In this document: one piece after another, positions 36,713-49,795 of the stretch
How the letters are laid out: each line of letters begins with the position of its first letter
How positions within the stretch are numbered: the stretch's first letter is position 1
NCBI GenBank assembly: GCA_965153455.1
Contig: OZ234504.1
Coordinates: forward strand, 4,526,001 to 4,590,000
DNA: 64,000 nt
Direction of reading: 5' to 3'
From: Sphagnum compactum
Taxonomy: Eukaryota; Bryophyta; Sphagnopsida; Sphagnales
Notes under the pieces: model-generated
Seen by the model: the letters and a program-made list of their open reading frames with translations, nothing else
Database searches by the model: none
Told to the model about the DNA's origin: nothing
Made by a program: the position numbers and the translations under genes

Positions 36713-37910
36713 ATTTACCCAACCCCCCCAGAAAAAACCCCTCCATCCCCCCTCTCACAGAACAGCCCCATATTTAGCCCATTAATCCGAACGTTGCACA
36801 CCCAAAAAAATCATCTCCACTCCAAACCCCAAAACCCCCCTTAAATAAAAAAACTAAAAAAATAAACCCCAAAACCCCTCTTAAATTTAATATAATAATT
36901 AATAAAAACCGCCATCTGACCCATAATTTAAAAAAAAAAGATTTCCCATTGTTTTCCGTCGTATCACAATGACCAAGGATGAAAAATACGGTACGTATAT
37001 TTTACTGTATAGTATCTTTTACGACACTGTGTACTGTATATGGATACGTATAGATCTTACTCTGTGTATTCTACGCTTTCTTCCTCGTAGCTCCAGTGGT
37101 CACTACTACTGGCAGTCTGCGCTTTGCAGTTGCTGCTCTTCTCTCTCCCTTTGCTGCTGCTGCTGCTGCTGTTGTTGCCGTTTTTTTTCTTCTTCTTCTT
37201 TTTTCCTTGCCCCCTCTGAATTCCCATTTATTGGCAACGGACGTCCTTGTTCTCTCCATTTTTAATTTAAAATTTTCTTTTTTGGGGGTCGGGATCTGCT
37301 TCTGTAGGAGGAGGAGGAGGAGGAGGAGGAGGAGGAGATCCCAACCTTCTTTGACTACCATCGCTTGTTGTTGTTGTTGTTGCTGTTGGCACTTTTGTTG
37401 TTGACACTTTTGCTGCAATCTACGCTACAACGAAGAAGAAGAAGAAGGCAGTTTTTGTACTATGTTGTTTTATATGATGATGATGATGCATTGTTGTTGT
37501 TTTTGTGCTTGTACTTAGACGCAAAGAAAAGTTTGAGGCGGCTGGCGTTTTGAGATTCGGTTTTGTGACTGTTTTCCCATCGCCAGGAAGAAGAATGCAA
37601 TATACTCTCGATAATAAATGTAGCAAGCGCACTGTTTGTTTGTTTGTCCTGTTTTTTCTCTACGCAAACATAGAAAGATTTGGGTTTTGGACGAGCGAGC
37701 TTGCTATGCTCTTGGTTCGGGATTCTTCCAGCTTTTTGCTTGAGTAGCATTGCTTGCCCCCGCGTGCGGTGCAGGATTTGGTTTGCTGCAGCAGCAGCAG
37801 CTGGTGGTGGTGACATGGTGCAGCAAGGATTGTAAGGAATTCTTCCTTATGATCTTGTTGGAAAGTGCTTTTCGCAACTCTCTCTGGAGTACCAAGCGAA
37901 GCGAGGCGAG
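36713..37910. other. 5' flank of receptor-like kinase gene
   Basis: C-rich degenerate sequence first, then from about 37080 microsatellite-rich DNA: CTG near 37155-37175, GGA near 37308-37336, TTG near 37365-37385, GAA near 37432-37446 and GAT near 37478-37488. The right part is probably promoter and leader of the kinase. No separate gene is supported. Confidence 0.5.
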
Positions 37911-40900
37911 ATGGGGATGAGCCAGAAGATTCTTCACCGACTCTCGCAGCCGACAAATGTGTTCGGACTCAAGCTATGGGCAGTAGTAACCATCTGCACA
38001 GCGATGGTGGTTCTTGTGACAGTCTTCGTCGTTTGGGTGTGGTGCTTCTCAAACCGACGCCGGCCCAAGCTCTCCTCCTCCTCCTCCTCCACCTCCTCAC
38101 ATCACTGTAAGCTTTCGTCAAGCACAGCTGCACAAAGAATTGGTGCCGATGATGATGATGATGACGGGAAGAAGAACAAGAACAAGAACAAGGAGAACAA
38201 GAAGGTGAAGATACAAGTGTTAGAAAGCTCGCAGCAGAGACCATCACCAGTTTCAGATCCTGTCTCAGTAGATGTTACCATCTCGCAACAGAAAAAAGAG
38301 AAGCAAGGAAAAGATGCAGATGGTACCATGGATTCTTCTTCTGCTGTTGTACAAAACCATTGCAAGAGCTTGTTCAAAGGAGCATTTTCCTGGACACAAG
38401 TGGTTGCTCTAGGACCTCGGAGTGTCTCGGGAGATGTCTCGCCCATGATGATGATGCGCCGGCATGACGATGAGATGCATCCAGGAGCACCTGTAGCATT
38501 GCCATTTCTTCAAAAGCAATCGGAGATGGCGGTAGCAGCAGCAGTGGCTGACGAATCCTCAGACATGTTTGCTTCTCAATCTGTGCCCCGGAACGAATCC
38601 TCTTGGACTGATGAATCTTCTTCCAGGACTGGGTCTCGATCTTCTTGGTCAGCAGATTTCCCAGGAGGAGGAGGAGGAGGAGGAGGAGCAGCAGCAGCAG
38701 CAGCTGGTGGTGGTGGGTCAGATTTGGGATGGGGACAGTGGTACACATTGCGAGAGATTGAAACTGCCACTCATGGTTTTGCTGAAGAAACCCTGCTGGG
38801 AGAGGGTGGCTATGGCATTGTGTACAGAGGGGAGCTTCCCAATGGCACTCTTGTTGCTGTCAAAAACCTATTTAACAACAAGTCGGTCACCATCTCTCCC
38901 TCTGTGTCTGTCTGTGTCTGCGTTTGTCTGTATCTGTGTCTCTCTGTGTCCTTGCAGAAAATTCTACAATTCAGCAATTGCATGATCCTGTCTGTCTGTC
39001 CGTCCGTCTGTCTGTTCTTGCAGATCTTGTTTCCAGCAAATTCACAAATTGCACAATCCTCTGTCTGTCTGTCTGAGTCATTGCAGATCTTGTTTCCAAC
39101 AAAATTCACAAATTGTTGTTTTTTTTCTCTCAAAAGACATGCAGAACAAGAACAAAAGAGTTTCATTGGCATCTAATGCTACAATGTAGAGGTTTGTTAC
39201 CTATTTGCAAAGGAAGAGTGAGGAGGAAGGATTTTGTTTTGGAGATGGCGGCAAGGAACAGAAAGAGACCTTAAAGAGAGAAAAAACACTGTCTGAGGAA
39301 ACAATAACCCTTATGATATAATCTGTTTTGTCGTTGTCATGACAATGACAACAGGGGTCAAGCAGAGAGAGAATTCCGAGTGGAGGTGGAAGCTATAGGA
39401 CGCGTGCGGCACAAGAATTTGGTGCGGTTGCTTGGCTATTGTGCTGAAGGCACTCAAAGGTGCCTTGCTTGTTTCCAGCAACAAACCCTAACCCATCTTT
39501 GTACCAAATCCTACAAACTCAATCTTCTTGTATCTGCTTCAGCTTTTGTTTTTGGCTGCAGAATTACAGTGGTGCACATTCACAGTTTCTAGAGAGAGAG
39601 AGAGAGAGAGAGAGAAGTAGGGTTTCTTCCACAGATGAAATATAATTATTTGGTTTCTCATGTTTTTTGAAAAGGAAATTGTTTGTGGGTGCTTGGATCT
39701 TTCTGCCAGGATGCTTGTGTATGAATATGTTGACAATGGTAACTTGGAGCAGTGGTTGCATGGACCTCTTGCGGAGAGCAATCCACTTACATGGGAAGCT
39801 CGCATGAGGATTGTTTTGGGAACTGCAAAAGCGTAAGAGAATTCGTCACGCCATGACCACCAATGCCACCACCACCAATTTTGCTTTTTTGTCTCTGTGC
39901 AAAATGTTTGTCTGAGTGGGTTGAATGAGTCACTCTTGCATTTGTCTGTTTTTGCATACTGGAAACAATGTTTTAACAGTTGTTATCATGTGTGTGTGTG
40001 TGTGTGTGTCTGTCTGTCTCTCTCTCTCTCTCTGTGCATGAGCAGCTTAGCTTATTTACATGAAGCTCTGGAGCCAAAGGTTGTGCACCGTGACATCAAG
40101 TCCAGCAACATTCTGGTGGATACAACCTGGAATGCAAAAGTGTCAGACTTTGGGTTAGCCAAGCTTCTAGGTTCTGACAAGCCCCATGTTACTACACGAG
40201 TCATGGGCACTTTCGGGTACTTACATCTGTGCCTCCATTCTGTGTTGCAAATTTTCTTTCTCTTGAGTTGGTGCTGCTGAGGTCCTTCACACCATTCTAC
40301 AATTCTACCTTCCATTTTGCTTTCAGAGAAGAAAACGTGGATGTCACCACCAGGAGAGCAAGTTTCTATGGTCGAAATCATCACATTGCAATCCCATGCA
40401 ATGCGCTAGTTCTTTGCAGCGTCATGTTGCATGTTATGTCTGCAGTCTAGAGCTGAGTTTAGTTGAGCATTTTGTTTCTGTGGAATGGATTTGTGCAGAT
40501 ATGTGGCACCTGAATATTGCAGTACAGGACTGCTCACTGAGAGAAGCGATGTTTACAGCTTTGGTGTACTACTCATGGAGGTGATCACTGGTCGTGATCC
40601 AGTGGATTATAGTCGAGCAACAGGCGAGGTATTGATTTCCATTCACCCACTCCTTGTTCCAAATCACTTGTAGTAGGAGGGGACTGACATGCAGTAATTT
40701 GCTCTGTGCAGCTGAACTGCATCAGCTTGAGCATGTTATGCATAGAGAATCACTCATTTCCAAACTCCACAGATTCCACTTCTTTGGTTGCTAAATTTCT
40801 TTGTTCCTCTACTGGGTGGTGCAGGTAAACCTGGTGGACTGGTTGAAGCAAATGGTTGGAAATAAGCGATCAGAAGAAGCTGCTGATCCAAACATGAGAG

Positions 40901-41031
40901 TGAAACCAACAACACGTGCTCTTAAACGCGCTCTTCTTGTTTCACTACGTTGTGTTGATCCTGATGCCCAGAAACGGCCTAAGATGGGACATGTTGTTCA
41001 CATGCTGGAGGCTGATGATTTCCCCTTCTAG
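37911..41031 (+). CDS. Receptor-like Ser/Thr protein kinase, short N-terminus
   Basis: Six exons: 37911-38881, 39355-39459, 39710-39832, 40046-40216, 40499-40628 and 40825-41031. All introns are GT-AG with agreeing phases, giving 568 residues. A short N-terminus (KPT-like [13 protein letters not shown]) leads into a membrane helix at about 20-46, with no ectodomain. A long, low-complexity cytosolic linker (Gly8, Ala6) follows, then the kinase domain from about 290. Key residues are the loop GEGGYGIV (297-304), Lys318 of VAVK, HRD with Asp416, DFG at 434-436 and APE at 460-462. It matches the plant family of At1g01540/At3g17420, membrane-anchored kinases of the RLCK/PERK-like group. It is an RD kinase with all catalytic residues, so probably active. 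Intron 1 contains a tandem repeat of acceptor-like modules. Confidence 0.9.
38925..39118 (+). repeat. Tandem acceptor-like modules in kinase intron 1
   Basis: Three consecutive units of about 60-70 bp, each with a TCTG/TCTC run, then TTGCAG, then AATTCWACAAATTGCA-like sequence. Units 2 and 3 share CAGATCTTGTTTCCA and AAATTCACAAATTG. None of the three CAG sites is the acceptor that restores the kinase frame (at 39354). Confidence 0.8.
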
Positions 41032-42180
41032 AATTGTACTGTTCTCCATTTCTTATCTCTCCATTTTCCCCTCTTTCTGATGTCATTTGATCCTGTTTTT
41101 TGCACCCAAAAAGAGACACCTCCAGAAAAAGGACCTTTCTGTCTTCTGTCACTAAGAGTTGTCAGCACTGTCTTTGACTGAGAGCTAATTTCATTTGCAG
41201 GGTGCGTGGGAGGTGAGAGGTGGAGTTTTTATGTGCATTTATTGGGATCACCCAATTCAAGAGCCAACTGACCGCAAGTCATGGCGCTGTGATGTTCACT
41301 GTGGTGCTAACTGATTTAGTTCAGACACTAGCCTCTTAACAGACAGGCCATATCCAATGGATTTTCTTGGGAGGCACTGAGGAGCTTTCCATGGGGACAG
41401 GGAAGGTAGTTGTTACTGGCAGTGCTTCCTATCAGTCTGGGCTATGCATATCATTTGGCCATCTCCTCTTCCATTGATCTTTTTTTATGCTCTCAATGAA
41501 AAAGTCTGGAGAGGAGGATGATGGGTTTTCTCCCTTCCTTTCAACTGGGAGGTAACTGGGCAGGGATTTGTGTTAGAGAAGTCTGTGCTCCTAGAGGACA
41601 AGATCAGGATAAATCATTTGCTGATTTCCACATTCATTAAGTCTGTATTCTATACTTCTGGCCAAATCTCACAGATTTTTCTCAAATTAGTTGACAAAAA
41701 TCCTCAGTGGAGTCTTGGGTTTGCTGTCGATTTTTGTGACCACAAGAAGGGAGGAAAGTGAGGAGCTGTTTTTTTAACAGGATTGCCACCATCACCTTAT
41801 TCATGTCAGAATATATGTAGTCTGGACAAGCCAGAGAGAGGTGTGGAAAACAGAGCTGGAGTTAATCCAGCTGCTAGAATCTATATTTGTATGAAGAGAA
41901 TTGACTGTTTGACACAGTATGTCATCCAAATGACCATATAAATACCTTACCAGTACCATGACAAAACAATGGCACATCTCCCACTACCAGTAAGTGCACT
42001 CATCCTACCTCATCCAAGTACAAAGAAGGCACCAACAAGGGTCTCAAGCTCCATCAGCATTCCTTTTGGAAGCCTTTTGCAGAGCTCGATTAGTGTGCAT
42101 TTACATCAAAGCTGGTCAGCTGCATGCATGTTCTGACTTATAGATGTCTGAACTCTTGCTCCGAGCAGGTTTGCCAGCAA
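41032..42180. other. Spacer between convergent genes
   Basis: Holds the 3' untranslated regions of the kinase (plus) and of the TMEM41-like gene (minus), whose stop codons face each other about 1.2 kb apart. No other gene seen. Confidence 0.55.
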
Positions 42181-42272
42181 CTGCCTGAAGAGTCACAGTC
42201 AAAAAACACATGGAACCCGACCCTTACTGCCTGAAGAGTCACAGTCAAAAAACACATGGAACCCGACCCTTA
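42181..42272. repeat. Exact 46-bp tandem duplication over a stop codon
   Basis: 42181-42226 and 42227-42272 are identical (beginning CTGCCTGAAGAGTCACAGTC). The stop codon of the TMEM41-like gene lies in the right copy, so the last ~9 codons and the stop are duplicated into its 3' untranslated region. Confidence 0.95.
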
Positions 42273-44247
42273 CGTGGTCTTAGTAAGTATTGGGTCAGGT
42301 TGCTGTTCAATCTGCCTTTTGATATAACTGGCAGTAAGACAAGAATAGCAATCACAGAAATGGTGAGGATGGTCTTGTGATCATATAGATCAGCCATTGA
42401 GTTTATCTGAGAGAGGATGCAGCCTGCCTTCACTGCAACCACGCTTGCAGGAATTAAGCCAAGGAATGTGCCAAGAACAAAATGCCTGCAAAAAGAAGAA
42501 AGGCTTTCAAACTCATCAAAGAAGGGTAGCAAGTTTTTTGCCACCAATTTCCAATACCAGCTTTCATGAGAGCTTGCAAGTGCTTGTGATATATATACAT
42601 GTATATGTCCAATGGTGCAGAGTTGGGATTTGGGGGTTTAGGGTTTACAGATGGAGGCCAACAACATAGCATTTGCATATTTGTGCTGGCATGGTTTTAC
42701 TCACCGCAATGGGACAGAAACAATTGGTGCTGACACGTTGATGAACCAGTTGGGAAGAATAGGTGTGATCCGTAAGAAAAGGATATAGCTGAGCAAATTG
42801 TGGCGATGGTGGTGAACCTCATGAGCAAACCACTCACACCGTTCTGGGAAGTAGTGGTATACAATTTCCTTCAAGATTGTGTATGAGAGTGTGTAACATA
42901 AGGCTGATCCTACTGTAGCCAACACCTGCATTTGCTTCACTCACACAAAAAGGATTGAGCATACATACTCCCTTTGAAACATTGGACATTACAATCTAGA
43001 ACCAGAAGCTGAAACTACAAGTGAAAGCAACTTGGATAAGTAGATTGTGTTTTGAAGCCAGATACTGTTGTAAAAGGGGTCTTACCAGAACAAGAATCAA
43101 AGCCTCATAAAACCCATAGAGTGATCCAGCCAGGATGTTTAGAAAGATTGAACCAGGAATCATGAATGCTTGAAGGAAGATATAGAGAAAGATTATGTTA
43201 ATCTGAACCTGACATCACCACACACAAAAAAAAAAACACCTTTCTCAGAACATAAAATGAAGCATGAAAAATCTGAAGTTGCATGGTGGCTGATCTGAAC
43301 TCTTATGACTGATTCTTGACAACAACCAGACCCTGAGACTAAGTACTACAACGATAAAGCTGGAGGCAAATCAAAAGTAATTCAACCTGCTGTTGATGCT
43401 CCTTCTGATAGATAAGCAGAGTTTCTCGAACTGCTCGAAGCTCTGTTATGTTCTTTGGCAATTTGAGAACAAGCTCCAGCTGCTGGGAACTATCCACTCC
43501 ACCACCATCCTCTCTGCCAGCCTCCTTACCTGTATTGAGGATTTGAAAGTCGTCTTTGCCAACTTTCCATCTTTCATGGGTCGCACCATGGTGGAGCTTT
43601 GGGAGTGACATGAAGAGGAGAAACATGAAGGAAACTGACATTGTGAAGATTAGGGTCAGCAGCAACGACTTCCGTAGCCATAAAAAATTGTTGATATGAC
43701 CGGATACCTTGAGACCTGAAAGCAGCTCAGGAGCAATTGATGCATCAGCATTCAGCGAGTGAGTATCTGGATGATGGTGCACCAGAGTCTTAACAAACAT
43801 GGCCCTCATCTTGCCATAAGCTGAGGTAGTGTCTTCTGAATTTGTACCCAATGTTCTTGTTGTGGATTGATCCACATCAAGGTGAACCTCCCTAAAACTG
43901 AGCATCCCCAACACAAAAAAAATCTCAAACTCAATCTCCACAAATTCCATGCAGATCAAGCATTTTTGGAAGACAAGATAAAGAAAGCACATGTACCAAA
44001 ATAGCTCTATCCAAACCTTGAGCTCCAAGTTAACATTTCCAAGCACATGTGCATGCACATTGACAGTCACATGCACAAAGTCATGGACAACACAAAGCAC
44101 AAGAATCTACAATTTTGTCTGTATGGATTTCAGAGAGAAAATCACAACTTACTTGTCACTGTGGATGTGAGAGTGATATGTAAGAATCTTTGGATTGGAA
44201 GTGGGACCCTTTTCCTTCCTGCTTATATCTGACCTGGACCGCTCCAT
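42245..44247 (-). CDS. TMEM41/VTT-domain membrane protein
   Basis: Five exons on the minus strand: 44247-44234, 43897-43387, 43208-43086, 42925-42705 and 42485-42245. Introns are GT-AG, phases 2, 0, 0, 2, giving 369 residues. The 14-base first exon (MERS) is inferred from frame and splice signals; an alternative is a start within exon 2. A hydrophilic N-terminal ~85 residues precede a membrane helix (about 90-115), a coiled region, then the VTT (SNARE-associated/DedA) domain from about 176. Motifs seen are FMIPGSIFLNILAGSLYG and LRITPILPNWFINVSAPIVSVP (267-288), both hallmarks of the TMEM41 group. Animal TMEM41B is an ER scramblase needed for lipid mobilisation and autophagosome formation; a similar ER role here is inference. 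The C-terminus ends in a basic tail, RPRKGRVPCVF. Confidence 0.85.
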
Positions 44248-45340
44248 GGCAGGCTGGCCCCTCTTTGATGGTGCCCACGGAGCTGACACTAAGTCAAGAT
44301 TTTTGTTGGAAAATCGAAACTACCCACCCACTGCATCTCTTTGGAAACGCCCAATTTCATTCCTTGTACAAGGAGACCTCTGCCCTTGCTTCTTCTCTTC
44401 AGCTGCTGCTGCTGTTGTTACTATACCCATCGATATCAATCTCTATAATTCCACCCTTACTCCAATCAACCTTGCATCTCTGCAGAAAAACGCGTTTGCA
44501 AACAAGCAATCAGAAAAACTTTTTGACACTTGCAGAACAAAAATGTCTATTGATTCTTCCAGAAAAACAAACAACCCAGATGTGAGGCAAAGATCCAGTC
44601 CTAATTTCACACAAACACCCCCACATCAAACAAATTCTCACAGTTTTTCTTCAGAGAAACTTGGTGCTCAACAACAAACACATGACAAAGCATGGTTCAA
44701 CAAGTTGTCAAAACTTCAACAAAATTTCGGAGGGAAAAACTTCAGATCACACAACAACAACAACAACAACACCTAATTCAGAAAGAAACAAAAAGTCTCT
44801 CTCCCTTCACAAAACAGAAACTACACAGATTATCACATCCCTCATGAATCCAACTCACTGTGAGTGAGCTTTTCCTCAAAAGCTCGCACCCCATCTCTTC
44901 CCTCCATCGTTCTTACGTGTGAAAGAAAAACCCATTTCCTAAAACTCTCCATACAAACAGACACTTCACACACAAGTTTGCAACAAGAACCAAAACCCAA
45001 AAACCCTTCTTCCATCACACCCCTACTACTACAACAACAACATCATCATCATCATCACACCATACAAAACATCTCACATCATCACACAAACAAGAAGGGA
45101 AAAACCCCTATTGAAAACACACTCCCCAAGAATTTCCAAATACTTCAAAATCAATAAGAGAGGAAGAGAGGGAGAGAGAGAGAGAGAAATTGCAAAAACC
45201 TTGATGGGTCATGGGAGCATGAAGCCCAAAACATCATGAACGAGGAGAAGAAGAAAGCTACTACTAGAATAGTCTCATGAAGACTAATGGGTTTGAAGCA
45301 AAACACCACAATCTTAGTCAATTTTTGTAAGGTAGAGAAA
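44248..45340. other. 5' flank of TMEM41-like gene
   Basis: CT/AC-rich on the plus strand (GA/GT-rich on the gene's strand), with CAA and CAT runs and a GA run at about 45165-45187. It probably contains promoter and leader of the minus-strand gene. Long plus-strand frames here have biased composition and no family similarity. Confidence 0.5.
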
Positions 45341-45353
45341 ATAGGGAACTATG

Positions 45354-45520
45354 ATGTAGTTTTTCATTTGGTGCCAAATTTTTGAGGAATTTTTCATGTA
45401 GTTTTCATTTGGTCTCACATAGTGAGGAATGTTTCATACTATATTTTTCATTTGGTCCCACATATTGAGGGATGGTTCATGTAGTTTTTTCATTTGGTTT
45501 CACATTTGGAGGAATATTGT
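45354..45520. repeat. Minisatellite, about 45-bp unit, 4 copies
   Basis: Units share GTAGTTTTTCATTTGGT, YYCACAT and GAGGRATRKTTCA; copies are diverged. Confidence 0.8.
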
Positions 45521-48500
45521 TCACTATAGGGGTTGCTTTTTATTCTTCTAATTTGTAGCACAAGTGGTGACTAGATGTGAGAAAGTGGGGGAGAGAGTAG
45601 GAGGGCTACCTACTTACCAAAAGACTTTGTGTGATGGATGTGGTTAAAATTTGATATTAGAAGTGTAAATTGGGCAAGAAAGAACTTTTGGCTTCTACTT
45701 ATTTGCATACCTTTGTGTATGAAAGCAAGTAGCTAGCATATAGAGGTGTTCAATTTTGAGGCTTCCAACAATGAATTATGTTGTGCAATTGAACAAAATG
45801 TGATATTTGCAAGTAGATTTTTAAAAAGTAAGTAACAATTTTTAGTTTTAAGCATCTTATTTGTAAGCACCTTGCAAGGGATTTCAACCCTAGTCACAAG
45901 GAACTTGCTCATTATAACATACACTCTTGTAGTGGTTGACGAAGTTAAAATTATAACACACATGAACAAAAATAAAATGATTGTGACCCACAGAAAACAT
46001 ATTCATAATTTCATTCTTTTATCTAGTTGATAGCACACAAACATTAGCCATTCTTCTAAAGTAATAAAAATAGAACAAAAACCAAGCCTAATACAAATGC
46101 AATCAAAATGTAAACCTAATACACAAAAGGTTAATTACTTACTACTTGTGACAATAATGTTGTAACTTGTAAGAAGTTATCTTTCCATGTGCGTATTACG
46201 CTAGAAATAACTTGCATGCAACACCAACATAAATTTTAAAACATCAATTTGCAACTAATTCGACAACAACATAATAAACAACTACAACTTGCTACATACA
46301 AAATCAAGTTTTGATCAAAGTTGTCATAGCTTGGATCAAAATTGTCATGAATAATTACACAATCAACGATGGTTAAGGGATCAACATAATAGACCTTATG
46401 GGATTGTCCCATAATTTAAAAAATTAACATTTAATGTCATTATTCAAGTTGATCACCTAATTTTGGGCAATTATATGAAAATGTGTTTGTAACCATGTCC
46501 ATGAAATGACAAAAGTTCTTAGGGTAGAATAAGGTGTATGAATCATTGTACATTAAAAAATTTTGTTTAATAGATTTTAATAGTTACAATGTAGTCATAA
46601 ACAAAGACATCTATGATGTGTGCAAACTTCATCAAAACATTGATAGACTTAAGCATGGGCAAAATACATGAAAGCTTAAGATTGTATCTATGCGGGCATG
46701 AAAACAATCAAATCTACAAGATTTTTTAAACCAAAATGAGAACAAGGGTAGCCTATTTTCAAATCCAGGTCGTGAAATAAAACAAACAAGAATAAGAACA
46801 CGACACACGTGAAACAAAAATCCAACAAGATTTTATTACAAAGAAGAAATGAAAACAAAACAAAATTATGAAAAAAAAACGTACTTAAAATTAATGTTCA
46901 ATAAACGAAAGTAATGGGGAATTCTACATTTATTTATACTTATTGGGCACTTAGCTCAAATAAGTATTTTAAGAAACTTTCAATTTGTATGTGGCCCATG
47001 TGTGAACTATGAATTAACTAAAAGTGAATTCAAAATGAATTAAATTCAAATAAGAGTGAATTAAAAATAAATTAAAAGTGAATTAATAATGGGACTTAAT
47101 TAAGAGTGAACTAAAATTTAATTAAAAATGAATTGAAAGTTAACTAAAATTTAATTAATAATGAACTAAAAGTTAACTAGAAGTAAATTAGGAGTTAGGT
47201 ACAAATTCACTACAAGTCATAGATGAACATTCAAATGAAATGAATTCCATAGCATTTGCATCCGTAACAGTATCAATGTCATGGAAATTTAAAAGATTGG
47301 ACTTGATTAATTCCACAAAACCACTATCAATTGTATTATTAATAATCAAATTGTATATCATGTTCATTTTTTTTAAAAACTAGCTTCAAAGGTTGTAGTA
47401 TGTTAATCCACCTTGTTTTCACATTCTTATATATGTGGCAATGCTAATGGTTATAATTGTCAAATCTTAAATCTAAATCACAACCATAAGCTTAAACAAA
47501 ATAAAAAGCTCAAATTCAATACATGATTATTTGGGAACACAATCTTCAAAGTCAACAATTCAAAATCACACCACCTTGCCATATCATCTTGTGACATCAT
47601 TTAAAACCTTGATGTCATGACCCTAATCTTGGGCTTGTGGCCAAGGTTAGGGCATGGCAAAGAGAAAATGGGACGAGAATAAGTTAAGGCAAAAAAAAGG
47701 CTTAAAACATTGAAGGAATGAAAAAGGAAATTTTTTAGGACTTGTATGATGAATTCCCATTTTGGGAATTGGGAATCCTGTAGTGTCCCAAATTTTTAGG
47801 AAAACAGTGTAAAGGATAAACCTTGTTCAAATCAAAAGTTTTTTATACCATTGGAAAATTTTCAAAACATTAATATGAAAATTGAACTCACATTCTCCAT
47901 TTTGAGATAAAAGTTATGGCCCTAAAAAAGGACGAGAATGCAATTGGAAGTTTAAACAAATAGTTTGGTTTTTACCCATTAAAACCCAAGAAACAAATGT
48001 CAAATGATCTTTGATGAAAACATGCAACATGGTTTGGAAATATCTTGTTGAGGTTTTTGTAGTTGGAAACTTTTGAATTAAAACTCACGTGAGAAAGTTT
48101 TGAGCATGCAAAATTGTAGAATTCACAACTTAGGAATTTTGAAACTTTCACTTAAAAGTCTTGAGACAAAAAATTATTTCAAAGTAATTCTCATGGTGAA
48201 GTTCAAAGTATACTATAAGGAGGAAAGTGATGACGTTTTCCCAAATTGAATGATGTGAATGTAATGAGTTTAAGGTAAGTCCATAACCCCAAATTGGTTC
48301 CATTTCCACTAATCATTTACATTGTTTAATTTGTGCAAGCGACTTGTTCATGAGGTGCTTGTGAACTTGCTACATTGTTAGAATCCCCATCCTGAAACTT
48401 TTACAAACCTTTTTTTTCTTTTGGTGCACAAAGTTAAAAACATGCCCCAAGATTTTTTTCCTTTTAACTTCATTTCATTGTTATTTTTTAGAATTCATCC

Positions 48501-49377
48501 CTCACGCCTTGGGAAAAAATAAAAGGTGTGTCACTTGATTAAAACAATATTCCAACAACCTTAACTCCTTGATTGATTGAAATTTCACGTTCACATTTTC
48601 CAGGATTTAAACCTTGATGTGCCTCATCATTATTCATTATTCCATTATTTCCTATCAGGCAAACACTTTCAAATGTTTGTTTTGTATTGTGATGTTTGAA
48701 CATATCTTTAAACATTGCATTCGCACATTTAATTTGATCATCATGTTTTATATGAAATGTGATACACAAGTTTTCTTGTGGTAATAGCATGACAAATGTC
48801 AAAAACATTATTGATAAACTTTATGTGTTCATAAGAAACAATCTTTTCATTAACATAATACAACTTAATTACGTTGTCCAGATGTAACACTATAACTTTG
48901 TAAATGATTTGAAAAACATATTATACCATTTTTAAAGGTTCCTTATAATCTAGAAATCTTGTCTAGGTTGATTTGTTGTCATCATTAATAACATGCCTTT
49001 ATCATGTTTCATTTTTTAAATAGTTTGTTAGATGTTTTTTTCAATGATTACAATTTAACATAATCATCTTATGTGGAGGGGAAGGCTTTTTCCCAAGGCC
49101 CTCACTATGTTTGAGGACATATGAGTGATATATGAAGACGTTGGTTTGAGTTTTGCAACCTAAAGCAATCGTGAAGGTCAAAGGAAGAAGCCTTTCCCCA
49201 ACATAAATCATTTTTACATTTTTAACGATAACGTTCTTTTGAAAAAAGAAAGGTCCTAAACAATTGATGAATGTCCCTTGCATTTGTAAAAGGGACATGC
49301 ATCAAATACATGCCCATTTTGCTTTAGAAGGTACATCAAATTACCAAGGCATGAATTTAAAAGTGGATTATGATATA
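45521..49377. other. AT-rich intergenic DNA
   Basis: No gene. The part 47010-47190 consists of degenerate short words (GTGAATTAA, GTTAACTAAA). TGTAGTGTCCCAAATTTTTA at 47780 has an LTR-like start but no partner was found. Confidence 0.45.
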
Positions 49378-49795
49378 TACTAGTGTAGCATGTGCCATTG
49401 GCCCAAGTATGAATTATTTAGTTACCGAACTAATTTTTCCTTCCAAAATCATTTTTGGGTAACTTAATAAAATTCCCAATGACAAAACTACTCGAAATTC
49501 AATATTTATTGCACCTTAAGTCTATTTTTTTTTCAAATTGCCTTTATTAAAACTTATTCACTAAGGGTTTTCAAACAATTTAAAGACTCACCCAAATTTT
49601 CCTATAAGTTTTAGTTTTTACTTAAATAAACTTTCATTGAAAAATTTGTTCAATATTTAAGAACATGTCCATCATAAGTCAAAACAATTCGATGCACCCC
49701 TAGTCATTGAAGGCTTTACAATGGTACCGAGAGTGTGACAAGGGGCACCATGATTCAAGAAATTTAAACATGACAAACAAACAAATAAACAAAAA
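49378..49795 (+). repeat. Dispersed repeat family B, copy 2
   Basis: Same block order as 17436-17940, from ACTAGTGTAGCATG and GGCCCAAGTATGAA through ACTCGAAATTCAAT, AAGGGTTTTCAAA, GTTTTAGTTTTTA, ATGCACCCCTAGTCATTGA and AGTGTGACAAGG to ACATGACAAACAAAC. A short third fragment may lie at 50836-50890 (GCTACGCACTACTAATGACC). Confidence 0.6.

Noticed and set aside
44195-44776. 193-residue plus-strand frame
   Set aside because: Antisense to the leader of the TMEM41-like gene, with Asn/Ser/Gln-biased composition and no known similarity.
47780-47830. LTR start (TGTAGTGTCCC)
   Set aside because: No second copy, primer site or coding part found nearby.
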